Shown here piece after piece: positions 18,317-26,307 of a stretch of DNA of 64,000 bases (position 1 is its first letter; each line of letters begins with the position of its first letter). The DNA is from Pseudoalteromonas haloplanktis ATCC 14393 (GTDB taxonomy: Bacteria; Pseudomonadota; Gammaproteobacteria; Enterobacterales; Alteromonadaceae), in the NCBI RefSeq assembly GCF_000238355.1, contig NZ_AHCA01000004.1, forward strand, positions 124,001-188,000, given 5' to 3'. The notes under the pieces are model-generated. The model was not told the DNA's origin, did not search any database, and worked only from the letters and a program-made list of their open reading frames with translations. The position numbers and the translations under genes are program-made.

Positions 18317-19030
18317 ATGACTCCACAACTAACTGATAATTATATGGTTACAATAGCAGAACGACTTAAATCCGCCTATGCTAGAATTGCCCTCGCGGCA
18401 AAAAAACATCATCGTAACGAAGGTGATGTTTGCTTGTTGGCTGTGTCGAAAACCAAGCCTGCTGATTTTATTTTAGCGGCTTATCAACAGGGCCACCGAG
18501 AATTTGGTGAATCATACGTCCAAGAAGCTGTAGATAAAATAACCCAACTAGCAAATTATAGCGATATAGTTTGGCATTTCATTGGCCCGATTCAATCAAA
18601 TAAAACCGCGGCAGTGGCTGAACATTTTGACTGGGTACAGAGTGTTGACCGTGAGAAAATAGCAAAACGTTTAAACAGACAAAGGCCAACAGATAAAGCC
18701 CCGTTAAAAGTACTGATCCAAGTGAATATTAGTTTAGAAGAGACTAAGTCAGGTTGCCAGCCAGCGCAACTCGATACCTTAGCTGAATGCATTCACCACT
18801 GCCCGAACTTAGAGTTACGTGGGCTGATGGCTATTCCAGCAAAAACAGACGACAAGCAGCAACAAATACAATATTTTGAGCAATTACGGGCTTGCTTTGA
18901 TAGACTTAAAGCCCAATATCCTCAAATAGACACCGTATCGATGGGGATGAGTGGTGATGTAGAAGCTGCGATTGCAGCAGGCTCAACCATGGTACGCATC
19001 GGCACGGATATTTTTGGCCAACGAAGCTAA
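18317..19030 (+). CDS. yggS: YggS-type PLP homeostasis protein
   Basis: This PLP-binding TIM-barrel protein of the YggS/PROSC family buffers pyridoxal phosphate and affects amino acid metabolism. The PLP lysine lies in CLLAVSKTKPADF (about residue 45). Other signatures are FGESYVQEAVDKI, WHFIGPIQSNK, VNISLEETKSG, LRGLMAIP and MGMSGDVEAAIAAGSTMVRIGTDIFG. The start could also be the ATG at 18344, because only two bases separate 18317 from the pilT start. It heads the yggS-proC-yggT-DUF4426-rdgB-hemW run. Confidence 0.93.
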   Translation: MTPQLTDNYMVTIAERLKSAYARIALAAKKHHRNEGDVCLLAVSKTKPADFILAAYQQGHREFGESYVQEAVDKITQLANYSDIVWHFIGPIQSNKTAAVAEHFDWVQSVDREKIAKRLNRQRPTDKAPLKVLIQVNISLEETKSGCQPAQLDTLAECIHHCPNLELRGLMAIPAKTDDKQQQIQYFEQLRACFDRLKAQYPQIDTVSMGMSGDVEAAIAAGSTMVRIGTDIFGQRS

Positions 19031-19045
19031 GGTGATAACTAAGAT

Positions 19046-19867
19046 ATGACAGATAAAACAATTGCATTCATAGGCACAGGTAATATGAGCTACGCCATTA
19101 TTGGCGGCATGGTAAAAAAAGGCTTTGCTGCATCGAATATTATTGCAACAAACCGTAACCAAGAAAAACTCGCTAAGGTAGCAGCAGATTTCGGGGTTAA
19201 AACCACCGCAGATAACAACGCAGCACTGCGTGATGCCGATGTTATTGTGTTATCTGTAAAACCGCAAATGATGGGCGATTTATGCCAATCTTTTCAAGAT
19301 TCTGGTATCGACTTTAGCGATAAGCTATTTATCTCTGTGGCAGCAGGCTTAACCGTTAAACGGTTACGTGAAATGCTTGGTCAAGACGTTAAAATGGTCC
19401 GTTGTATGCCAAACACACCATCATTACTTGGTCGTGGTGTTTCAGGTTTATTTGGCGCAGGCGAAACTACGCAAGAGCACGAGTTTGTACAGCAAGTATT
19501 TGAATGTACGGGTATTGCTGTGTGGGTTGAGCAAGAATCCCAAATTAACGATGTTATTGCCGTAACGGGGTCATCACCGGCTTACTTTTTCTTATTTATG
19601 GAAGCTATCGAAGAAAAAGCCAAAGCGTTGGGCTTTAGTGATGAAGATGCACGTCGCTTAGTGCAGCAAACTGCACTAGGCGCAGCCGAAATGGCGGTAT
19701 CGCAACCTGAAATCAGTATTTCACAGTTACGCGCTAATGTGACCTCAAAAGGCGGCACCACACACGCTGCAGTTGAGCATCTAAAAGCGCAAGGGCTAAC
19801 TGGCACCGTCGCTGATGCAATGGATGCCTGTATCGCCCGTGCAGAACAAATGGAGCAAGAGCTTTAA
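19046..19867 (+). CDS. proC: Pyrroline-5-carboxylate reductase
   Basis: ProC reduces pyrroline-5-carboxylate to proline with NAD(P)H, the last step of proline synthesis. The 273 residues match. The Rossmann motif is FIGTGNMSYAIIGGMV at the N-terminus, and VRCMPNTPSLLGRGVSGLF is the substrate-side signature. The C-terminal dimerisation helix keeps TGSSPAYFFLFMEAIEE and SKGGTTHAAVEHL. It lies 15 bases after yggS, a widespread pairing. Confidence 0.96.
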   Translation: MTDKTIAFIGTGNMSYAIIGGMVKKGFAASNIIATNRNQEKLAKVAADFGVKTTADNNAALRDADVIVLSVKPQMMGDLCQSFQDSGIDFSDKLFISVAAGLTVKRLREMLGQDVKMVRCMPNTPSLLGRGVSGLFGAGETTQEHEFVQQVFECTGIAVWVEQESQINDVIAVTGSSPAYFFLFMEAIEEKAKALGFSDEDARRLVQQTALGAAEMAVSQPEISISQLRANVTSKGGTTHAAVEHLKAQGLTGTVADAMDACIARAEQMEQEL

Positions 19868-19916
19868 AAGCGCTTAGCCCAATTTAATGTTTAAGGTTTT
19901 TTAATTAAGGTACGTT

Positions 19917-20450
19917 ATGAACGCCATGCAATTTTTAATAAGCACATTATTCGATCTATTTTTAATGGTCGTATTGCTGCGCTTTTGGTTACAAGCCGCT
20001 AAAGCTGACTTTTACAATCCGTTGAGTCAGTTTGTAGTTAAAGCGACTTCATTTGCTGTAAACCCTCTGCGTAAAATTATTCCAGGTTTAGGTGGCTTAG
20101 ATTTAGCCTCATTATTGCTGGCGTTCATTGTCGCTGCGGCAAAAATTACTGCGTTGATCTTTTTAGTGGGCGCAACTTGGGAGGTGGGCTTCGTACTCTT
20201 TAATGCCCTAGTAACAGTAGTTAAAGAAGGTCTAAACTTGCTGTTTTGGGTGTTAGTTATCCGCGCCTTATTGAGCTGGGTTAGCCAAGGCAATAACCCT
20301 ATCGAAGCTGTTTTCCACCAATTAACAGAGCCAATGCTTAGACCTATTCGTAAAGTATTACCGCCACTTGGTGGTTTAGATTTATCAATTTTAGTGCTAA
20401 TTATTGCACTACAATTTGCCCAATTTTTGTTTATGGATTTAATCCGTTAA
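19917..20450 (+). CDS. yggT: YggT family membrane protein
   Basis: This 177-residue integral membrane protein has two YGGT domains. Each domain has the pattern LRFWLQ or IRALLSWVS, then NPLSQFVVKAT or NPIEAVFHQLTEP, then a Pro-Gly or Pro-Pro turn with GLGGLDLASL or PLGGLDLSIL. The role is unresolved, though links to osmotic stress and cell division have been proposed for the family. It follows proC by 49 bases and precedes a weak hairpin. Confidence 0.92.
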   Translation: MNAMQFLISTLFDLFLMVVLLRFWLQAAKADFYNPLSQFVVKATSFAVNPLRKIIPGLGGLDLASLLLAFIVAAAKITALIFLVGATWEVGFVLFNALVTVVKEGLNLLFWVLVIRALLSWVSQGNNPIEAVFHQLTEPMLRPIRKVLPPLGGLDLSILVLIIALQFAQFLFMDLIR

Positions 20451-20466
20451 TCTCATTCTTCACACC

Positions 20467-20488
20467 GAGGCCTATAAATTTAGGCCTC
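20467..20488 (+). terminator. Possible weak terminator or attenuating hairpin after yggT
   Basis: A perfect 8-base stem GAGGCCTA / TAGGCCTC with a 6-base loop lies 16 bases after yggT and 17 bases before the next gene. It is followed by only a short T-containing run, so termination may be partial. Confidence 0.55.
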
Positions 20489-20505
20489 TTACTTAAGAGC
20501 TTCCT

Positions 20506-20949
20506 ATGAAAAAAATAGTGAGTATTTTATTCTTTGCATTAGCTGGTATTACATTTAGCGCTCACAGTGAGAAAATGCAAGGTGCGCAATATAAAGAGCT
20601 TGGCCCATGGCAAGTGCACTATATTGCTTTCCCATCTACGTTTGTTCAACCACAAATAGCCAAAGCTTACGGTCTAGAGCGTAGTGGTTACAAAGGGATT
20701 GTTAATATTTCAATTTTGAAAAATAATGCCGATGCAACAGCGCAAACAGCCACTCTTAAAGGTACAGCTAGAAATTTACTCGGCAATAAACAAACCTTAG
20801 ATTTTAAAGAAGTCATTGAAGGCGACTCGATTTACTATCTTGCACAAGTTGATTTTACCAATGAAGAAATTCTTCGCTTTGAAGTTGAAATACAACAAGC
20901 TAACCAATTTCAAAAGCTGCAATTCCAGCAAAAATTTTATGTAGATTAA
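20506..20949 (+). CDS. DUF4426 periplasmic protein
   Basis: This 147-residue exported protein has a signal peptide (MKKIVSILFFALAGITFSAHS) and a single beta-rich domain of DUF4426 type (LGPWQVHYIAFPSTFVQPQI, YGLERSGYKGIVNISIL). Its biochemical role is unknown; the family commonly sits between yggT and rdgB, as here. Only three bases separate its stop from the rdgB start. Confidence 0.85.
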   Translation: MKKIVSILFFALAGITFSAHSEKMQGAQYKELGPWQVHYIAFPSTFVQPQIAKAYGLERSGYKGIVNISILKNNADATAQTATLKGTARNLLGNKQTLDFKEVIEGDSIYYLAQVDFTNEEILRFEVEIQQANQFQKLQFQQKFYVD

Positions 20950-20952
20950 ACC

Positions 20953-21552
20953 ATGAAAAAAACCTTAGTTTTAGCCACAGGTAACCAAGGAAAGGTCAAT
21001 GAATTAGCACAGATGCTAAGCCCGCTTGAAATAAACGTCGTACCACAAAGCGATTTTAACGTGTCAGCAGTCGCCGAAACTGGCACCACCTTTGTTGAAA
21101 ATGCCATTATTAAAGCCCGCCATGCAGCAAAAGAAACCGGCTTACCAGCCATAGCCGATGACTCCGGTTTAGAGGTAGATGGGTTAAACGGTGCACCAGG
21201 AGTTTACTCTGCACGTTTTGCTGGAGAACAAGCCAGCGATCAAGATAATATAGATAAACTATTAAACGAACTTGCTGATAACCCTAACCGCAGCGCACGA
21301 TTTTGGTGTGTATTAGTATTAATGCGCCACGCCGATGACCCTACCCCACTAATTTGCAGTGCGAGCTGGGAAGGTCAGATAACACAAAGCCAAGACGGTC
21401 AAGGTGGCTTTGGTTATGATCCCGTATTTTATGTTCCAGAACTTAAGTGCACCAGCGCTCAGCTGACTAAAGAACAAAAAAATGCTGTTAGCCATCGTGG
21501 CACAGCATTACAGCGCTTACTAACTGAGCTTAAGCTCAAAGGCGGCCTGTGA
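20953..21552 (+). CDS. rdgB: XTP/dITP diphosphatase
   Basis: RdgB removes non-canonical purine nucleotides (dITP, XTP) from the nucleotide pool. The 199-residue Ham1-family protein shows [17 protein letters not shown] at the N-terminus, [20 protein letters not shown] near residue 68, [13 protein letters not shown] near 155 and [10 protein letters not shown] at the end. Its TGA overlaps the GTG start of hemW. Confidence 0.96.
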   Translation: MKKTLVLATGNQGKVNELAQMLSPLEINVVPQSDFNVSAVAETGTTFVENAIIKARHAAKETGLPAIADDSGLEVDGLNGAPGVYSARFAGEQASDQDNIDKLLNELADNPNRSARFWCVLVLMRHADDPTPLICSASWEGQITQSQDGQGGFGYDPVFYVPELKCTSAQLTKEQKNAVSHRGTALQRLLTELKLKGGL

Positions 21553-22685
21553 ATTTACCACCGTTAAGCTTATACGTGCACGTGCCTTGGTGCGTGCAAA
21601 AATGCCCTTATTGTGACTTTAATAGTCACGGTCAAAAAGGCGATATTCCTGAAAAGGAATATGTACAACATCTCATTGATGATTTAAAAACCGACTTACA
21701 CTTAGTGCAAGGGCGAAAAATTCACTCCATCTTTATTGGTGGCGGCACACCTAGTCTATTAACAGGTGATGCCTATGTAACATTGCTAAGCGCTGTTGAG
21801 CAATTAATTGGTCTGAGTGAACACTGCGAAATTACCTTAGAGGCCAACCCCGGCACCGTGGAAACTGGCCGTTTTAAAGAATACGTCGCAGCGGGAATTA
21901 ATCGTATCTCAATCGGTGTGCAAAGCATGCAAAACGATAAGCTCAAAGCATTGGGACGAATTCACGGTGCAGATGAAGCAACGTATGCCGCACAGCAAGC
22001 CCATGACGCGGGCCTAACGAGCTTTAACCTTGATTTGATGCACGGCTTGCCTGGCCAATCATTAGATGATGCGCTGAGTGATTTGAAAAAAGTGATAGCC
22101 TTAAATCCGCCTCATATCTCGTGGTATCAACTGACAATTGAAGCCAATACCCAATTTGCTTCTAAGCCACCGACTTTGCCAGCGGATGACATTTTGTGGG
22201 ATATTCAGGAGCAAGGCCAAGCACTGCTTGCAGCAGCAGGCTACCAGCAATATGAAATATCAGGCTACGCAAAACCAGGTTACCAATGCCAACACAACCT
22301 AAATTATTGGCGCTTCGGCGACTATTTAGGCATAGGCTGTGGTGCCCATGCTAAGGTAACTGACGCTAAAACAGGCATCATTACCCGAACTGAAAAAGTA
22401 AAGCATCCACGCGGATATATGGATCTAGCGAAGCCCTATTTATTTAAACAATGGCGAGTTGAACAACTAGACTTACCGTTTGAATTTTTTATGAATCGCT
22501 TGCGGTTATTTGAACCATGCCCAATCAATGACTTTACTGCATTAACGCAATTACCACTGCAAAGCCAAGCCAAGGCACTACAACAAGCAGTAGTAAAGGG
22601 GTTGCTCATACAAACGGATAACCATTGGCAAGTAAGCCAAAAAGGTCATCGTTTTTTAAACGACCTGCTAGAATTATTTGTGTAA
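21549..22685 (+). CDS. hemW: HemW radical SAM protein (heme chaperone)
   Basis: HemW is a HemN-like radical SAM protein thought to insert heme into target proteins rather than oxidise coproporphyrinogen. The Fe-S motif [10 protein letters not shown] starts near residue 15, followed by [10 protein letters not shown] and the core [11 protein letters not shown] and [10 protein letters not shown]. The 378-residue length and the lack of the extra N-terminal Cys of HemN favour HemW. The GTG start overlaps the rdgB stop by four bases (GTGA), indicating coupled translation. Confidence 0.93.
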   Translation: MNLPPLSLYVHVPWCVQKCPYCDFNSHGQKGDIPEKEYVQHLIDDLKTDLHLVQGRKIHSIFIGGGTPSLLTGDAYVTLLSAVEQLIGLSEHCEITLEANPGTVETGRFKEYVAAGINRISIGVQSMQNDKLKALGRIHGADEATYAAQQAHDAGLTSFNLDLMHGLPGQSLDDALSDLKKVIALNPPHISWYQLTIEANTQFASKPPTLPADDILWDIQEQGQALLAAAGYQQYEISGYAKPGYQCQHNLNYWRFGDYLGIGCGAHAKVTDAKTGIITRTEKVKHPRGYMDLAKPYLFKQWRVEQLDLPFEFFMNRLRLFEPCPINDFTALTQLPLQSQAKALQQAVVKGLLIQTDNHWQVSQKGHRFLNDLLELFV

Positions 22686-22758
22686 TTACCTCTGGTGATT
22701 ACTTCATTTTAATAATAACTAATAACCTGTAATGGTTTCTAACAACAAAAGGGAAAAC

Positions 22759-24591
22759 ATGCGTAAACTTACCTTTATCGCCGCCGCAGTGAGTATTGCA
22801 CTGCTAGGTGGTTGCCAGCAAACACCTGAGCAATCAAGCACACCCGTTGTACAATCACAGCCTGTGCAAAGTGAAATAGACAAAGCCAATGCATTTTTCG
22901 AAGATACCTTCAACCGCGATGTAATGAGCAGCCCGGTTTACCAAACTTATATGGGTATCAAAAAAGATTATGACAAATGGGATGACGGCAGCGAAGCTCG
23001 CGTGCAAAAAGATCATCAACAAACCAAAGATGATTTAGTTGCCCTAAATGCGATTAACCGTGACTTGCTAGATGACACCACAAAAGTAAGTTATGACCTA
23101 AAAAAACAAGAGCTTGAAGAAAGCATTGCCGACTTTAAATGGCGTTACCACAACTACCCTGTAAACCAAATGTTTGGTACTCACTCGATGATCCCAGCAT
23201 TTTTAATCAACCAACATCAAATTACTGATGTGGCTGATGCAAAAGCGTATATCTCACGTTTAAATGGTGTAACAACCGTAATAGATCAATTGATCAAAGA
23301 CTTAGATGTACGTGCTGATAAAGGCATTATCGCCCCGAAGTTTGTGTTCCCACATGTGATTGATTCAAGCAAAAACATCATTCACGGTGCGCCGTTTGAA
23401 GCGGGTGAAGACTCAACTTTACTAGCTGACTTTAAACGTAAAGTTACAGCTCTTGAAATCGCTCAAGCTGATAAAGACGCGCTAATCACAGATGCTGAAA
23501 AAGCCCTAAAAGCCGCTGTTAAGCCATCTTATTCTAAGCTAATTAATTATTTAGCGCAGCTTGAAAAGCGTGCTGATGATCGCGATGGTGCCTGGAAGTT
23601 CCCTGACGGCGAAGCGTTTTATAATAATGCCTTAGCGCGTACTACTACCACAGATTTAACCGCGAAAGAAATTCACAGCATTGGTTTAGCTGAGGTTTCA
23701 CGTATTCATGATGAAATGCGCGAAATCAAAGAAAAAGTCGGCTTTAAAGGCGATTTAAAAGCGTTTATGCAGTTTATGAAAACCGATAAGCAGTTTTACT
23801 TACCAAATACTGAAGCCGGTAAGCAGCAATACCTCGATGAAGCGACTGCACTGATCGACAACATGAAATCACGCTTAGACGAACTATTCATTGTAAAGCC
23901 AAAAGCAGACATGATCGTGAAGCGTGTCGAAGCATTCCGTGAAAAAGCAGCAGGTAAAGCATTTTATCAACAGCCTGCACCGGATGGCTCGCGCCCAGGT
24001 ATTTACTACGCCAACCTTTATGATATGGAAGCAATGCCAACTTACCAAATGGAAGCGCTGGCTTACCACGAAGGTATTCCGGGTCACCACATGCAAATTG
24101 CCATTTCGCAAGAGCTTGAAGGCGTACCTAAGTTCCGTAAATTTGGTGGTTACACTGCCTACATTGAAGGCTGGGGTTTATACTCTGAATTACTACCAAA
24201 AGAAATGGGCTTATATGAAGACCCTTATTCTGACTTTGGTCGCTTATCAATGGAGCTATGGCGCGCATGTCGCTTAGTTGTAGATACCGGTATCCACGAA
24301 ATGAAGTGGACTCGTCAACAAGGTATTGATTACTACGTGAATAACACACCAAATGCCACGTCAGACGGCGTTAAAATGGTGGAGCGTCACATTGTAATGC
24401 CTTCGCAAGCAACGGCTTATAAAGTGGGCATGCTGAAGATTTTAGAACTAAGAGAAGCTGCGAAAGTGAAACTTGGTGATAAGTTTGATATTCGCCAATT
24501 CCACGATGTTGTACTTAAAAATGGCGCAGTGCCACTTAACGTACTTGAGAGCTTTGTTGATCAATGGGTTGAAAGTAAATTAGCCATGTAA
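22759..24591 (+). CDS. DUF885 family lipoprotein, putative metallopeptidase
   Basis: The start is placed at the ATG at 22759, which has an AAGGGA ribosome site and begins a lipoprotein signal (MRKLTFIAAAVSIALLGGC). An in-frame ATG 27 bases earlier is less likely. The about 610-residue DUF885 domain holds the zinc-like motif YHEGIPGHHMQIA near residue 440 and the following YIEGWGLYSE with a conserved Glu, as in M32-like gluzincins. Substrates are unknown. It is probably anchored in the outer membrane facing the periplasm. Confidence 0.9.
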   Translation: MRKLTFIAAAVSIALLGGCQQTPEQSSTPVVQSQPVQSEIDKANAFFEDTFNRDVMSSPVYQTYMGIKKDYDKWDDGSEARVQKDHQQTKDDLVALNAINRDLLDDTTKVSYDLKKQELEESIADFKWRYHNYPVNQMFGTHSMIPAFLINQHQITDVADAKAYISRLNGVTTVIDQLIKDLDVRADKGIIAPKFVFPHVIDSSKNIIHGAPFEAGEDSTLLADFKRKVTALEIAQADKDALITDAEKALKAAVKPSYSKLINYLAQLEKRADDRDGAWKFPDGEAFYNNALARTTTTDLTAKEIHSIGLAEVSRIHDEMREIKEKVGFKGDLKAFMQFMKTDKQFYLPNTEAGKQQYLDEATALIDNMKSRLDELFIVKPKADMIVKRVEAFREKAAGKAFYQQPAPDGSRPGIYYANLYDMEAMPTYQMEALAYHEGIPGHHMQIAISQELEGVPKFRKFGGYTAYIEGWGLYSELLPKEMGLYEDPYSDFGRLSMELWRACRLVVDTGIHEMKWTRQQGIDYYVNNTPNATSDGVKMVERHIVMPSQATAYKVGMLKILELREAAKVKLGDKFDIRQFHDVVLKNGAVPLNVLESFVDQWVESKLAM

Positions 24592-24615
24592 CCAGCTCGG
24601 CTATATAACAAATTC

Positions 24616-24640
24616 AAAGGTCGCACTCGCGGCCTTTTTT
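24616..24640 (+). terminator. Rho-independent terminator after the DUF885 gene
   Basis: A 9-base stem AAAGGTCGC / GCGGCCTTT (one G-T pair) with a four-base loop and a T run lies 25 bases past the stop codon. Confidence 0.88.
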
Positions 24641-24721
24641 ATTGCCCATATTATTGAGAAACACTTGACCAGTGAAGGCGTTAGGCTAGGATAGATTGAT
24701 AAAACGAAGAAGAGAGCAACA

Positions 24722-25417
24722 ATGGACGCCTGTATTAACCAACTAAACCAACAAATGCAACAGCATCAGTTACCAGCCATTGTTGATTCATTTGTGCGCT
24801 TATCTGACACACAGCAAACGCTGCAATTACTGCATTTGTATGAAAGCGCCCAACGAATGAGCGTAAAATATGCTTACTTACAAAATATTGCCACACGGAT
24901 ACTAACCCAACACTCACTACCAACTGCCATGATAAACCAGTTAAATAACATCGATCAGCTAAGCTTTTTTACTCCGGGGTTAAAGTTTAATCATGGTTTT
25001 ACGCAGCAAAACCAACAGCAAAAAAATGTCTTACACAGCTTATTCAGCGAATCTGATAATACTAAATTACCGTTTAATTATGTTCGTTCATTGATGCTCT
25101 TTGAAAGTAACGAAAATTTACTGCAAGCATTAGCACAAATTAATAATGTAGGGCTCACCCCAGTTGCAAGCTATATAGCAAGTAATCCTAATCAGCACTC
25201 TTTACCTAAACATGAATTTTCAGCGTTATTAGCATTAATGGAAGTTGAGCTAAAACAAAATAAAGGCAATATAAATACCGCCGCTTTCTTAAAAGCATTA
25301 CTCACATTAAGCCATTCAATAACTGGGCAACTCAGCGAAGATAAAATACTCCTCTGCGGTGCTTACTTACGCTGTAAAACAGCGCAAGTTGAGCGCTACC
25401 TTGTACAAAATAAATGA
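24722..25417 (+). CDS. Unrecognised 231-residue helical protein
   Basis: No family is recognised. The protein is cytoplasmic by appearance (no signal peptide), Gln/Asn/Leu-rich and predicted to be largely helical, with segments such as LQLLHLYESAQRMSVKYAYL and HEFSALLALMEVELKQN. No catalytic motif is visible. It is flanked by a terminator upstream, and its stop lies two bases from the convergent SIMPL gene, so it is probably monocistronic. Confidence 0.65.
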   Translation: MDACINQLNQQMQQHQLPAIVDSFVRLSDTQQTLQLLHLYESAQRMSVKYAYLQNIATRILTQHSLPTAMINQLNNIDQLSFFTPGLKFNHGFTQQNQQQKNVLHSLFSESDNTKLPFNYVRSLMLFESNENLLQALAQINNVGLTPVASYIASNPNQHSLPKHEFSALLALMEVELKQNKGNINTAAFLKALLTLSHSITGQLSEDKILLCGAYLRCKTAQVERYLVQNK

Positions 25418-25419
25418 AA

Positions 25420-26136
25420 TTAATCTGACAAGTAATATTCTACACTGGTTACAACTCGTACTTTTTTTATTTGTGGGGTGTTTGAATCTCGGTCAATAAT
25501 ACTGAATTGCCCTTGTCTTGCAGTGCGGATTTTACCAAGCTTAGATTGTGAATCTTTGGCAAACTTAAGAGCAACTTCACGGGCTTTCTCAGTGGCCTCT
25601 TGCACCATTTCTGGCTTGATATCATTTAAGCCAGTAAACATGTATTCAACTCGGGTTTCATAATTATCTTGTACAATTGCAATACCTTGCTTTGCCAACT
25701 GCCCCACCTTTGTTAAAGCATTTTGTACTTTATCAGGTTGCTGTGAATACACAGTGATATTAGCACGGGCAATATAACGAAATTGCTGATTCTCAGCGCC
25801 ATATTCGCGCGCTTGTTTATCAACGATTGATTGTTTACTCAAGCTTATTTCTTGATCATCAAAACCATGTAGCTTCAAAAAGGCGACTACGGCAGTGCTT
25901 TTTTGCTCAACCCGCTCAACCAGCTTTTCTAAATTATTATCTGCATCACTAAATTGCACAGGCCAGATAACGGTATCAGCTACAACTTCACGCTCAGCAA
26001 GTCCTTTAACTTCAACTGTGCGCTCCATATTTTTTACATCAAGTGCCGCTGATTTTAAAATCCAACCACAACCTAAAATAGCGATGCTTAATACGGCAGC
26101 GCCAAGTAATTGGTAATATCCATTTGGCTTATTCAT
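25420..26136 (-). CDS. SIMPL domain (DUF541) protein
   Basis: This 238-residue protein has one N-terminal membrane segment (LLGAAVLSIAILGCGWIL) and a periplasmic SIMPL/DUF541 domain: VEVKGLAEREVVADTVIWPV, LKLHGFDDQEISLSKQSI, ATEKAREVALKFAKDS and the C-terminal VVTSVEYYLSD. The family is linked to stress defence and has an oligomeric fold, but its molecular role is unsettled. It is convergent with the preceding hypothetical gene. Confidence 0.85.
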   Translation of the reverse strand: MNKPNGYYQLLGAAVLSIAILGCGWILKSAALDVKNMERTVEVKGLAEREVVADTVIWPVQFSDADNNLEKLVERVEQKSTAVVAFLKLHGFDDQEISLSKQSIVDKQAREYGAENQQFRYIARANITVYSQQPDKVQNALTKVGQLAKQGIAIVQDNYETRVEYMFTGLNDIKPEMVQEATEKAREVALKFAKDSQSKLGKIRTARQGQFSIIDRDSNTPQIKKVRVVTSVEYYLSD

Positions 26137-26165
26137 TTACGTTCCTTTGATATTAATCATTAATT

Positions 26166-26290
26166 TATGGGTATATAGACTCGAAAAATTGACCTAAACA
26201 GGTTACATTGAGCATATACCCAAACCACCTCAAGATGCGAGTGTCGTTAGCAAAAAGATTCTCTTGCATCACCTCGCAAGAAAACATACA
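26166..26290. repeat. Partial copy of a TATACCCA-ended interspersed repeat
   Basis: TATGGGTATA at 26166-26175 faces outward from TATACCCAAACCACCTCAAG starting at 26215. The latter repeats, with few changes, the left end of the longer copy at 35203. The rest (AGATGCGAG and a second CTCTTGCATCACCTCGCAAG) is rearranged or degenerate. It lies in the gap between the SIMPL gene and patZ. Confidence 0.6.
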
Positions 26291-26307
26291 ACCAGCAAGG
26301 ATAGGCC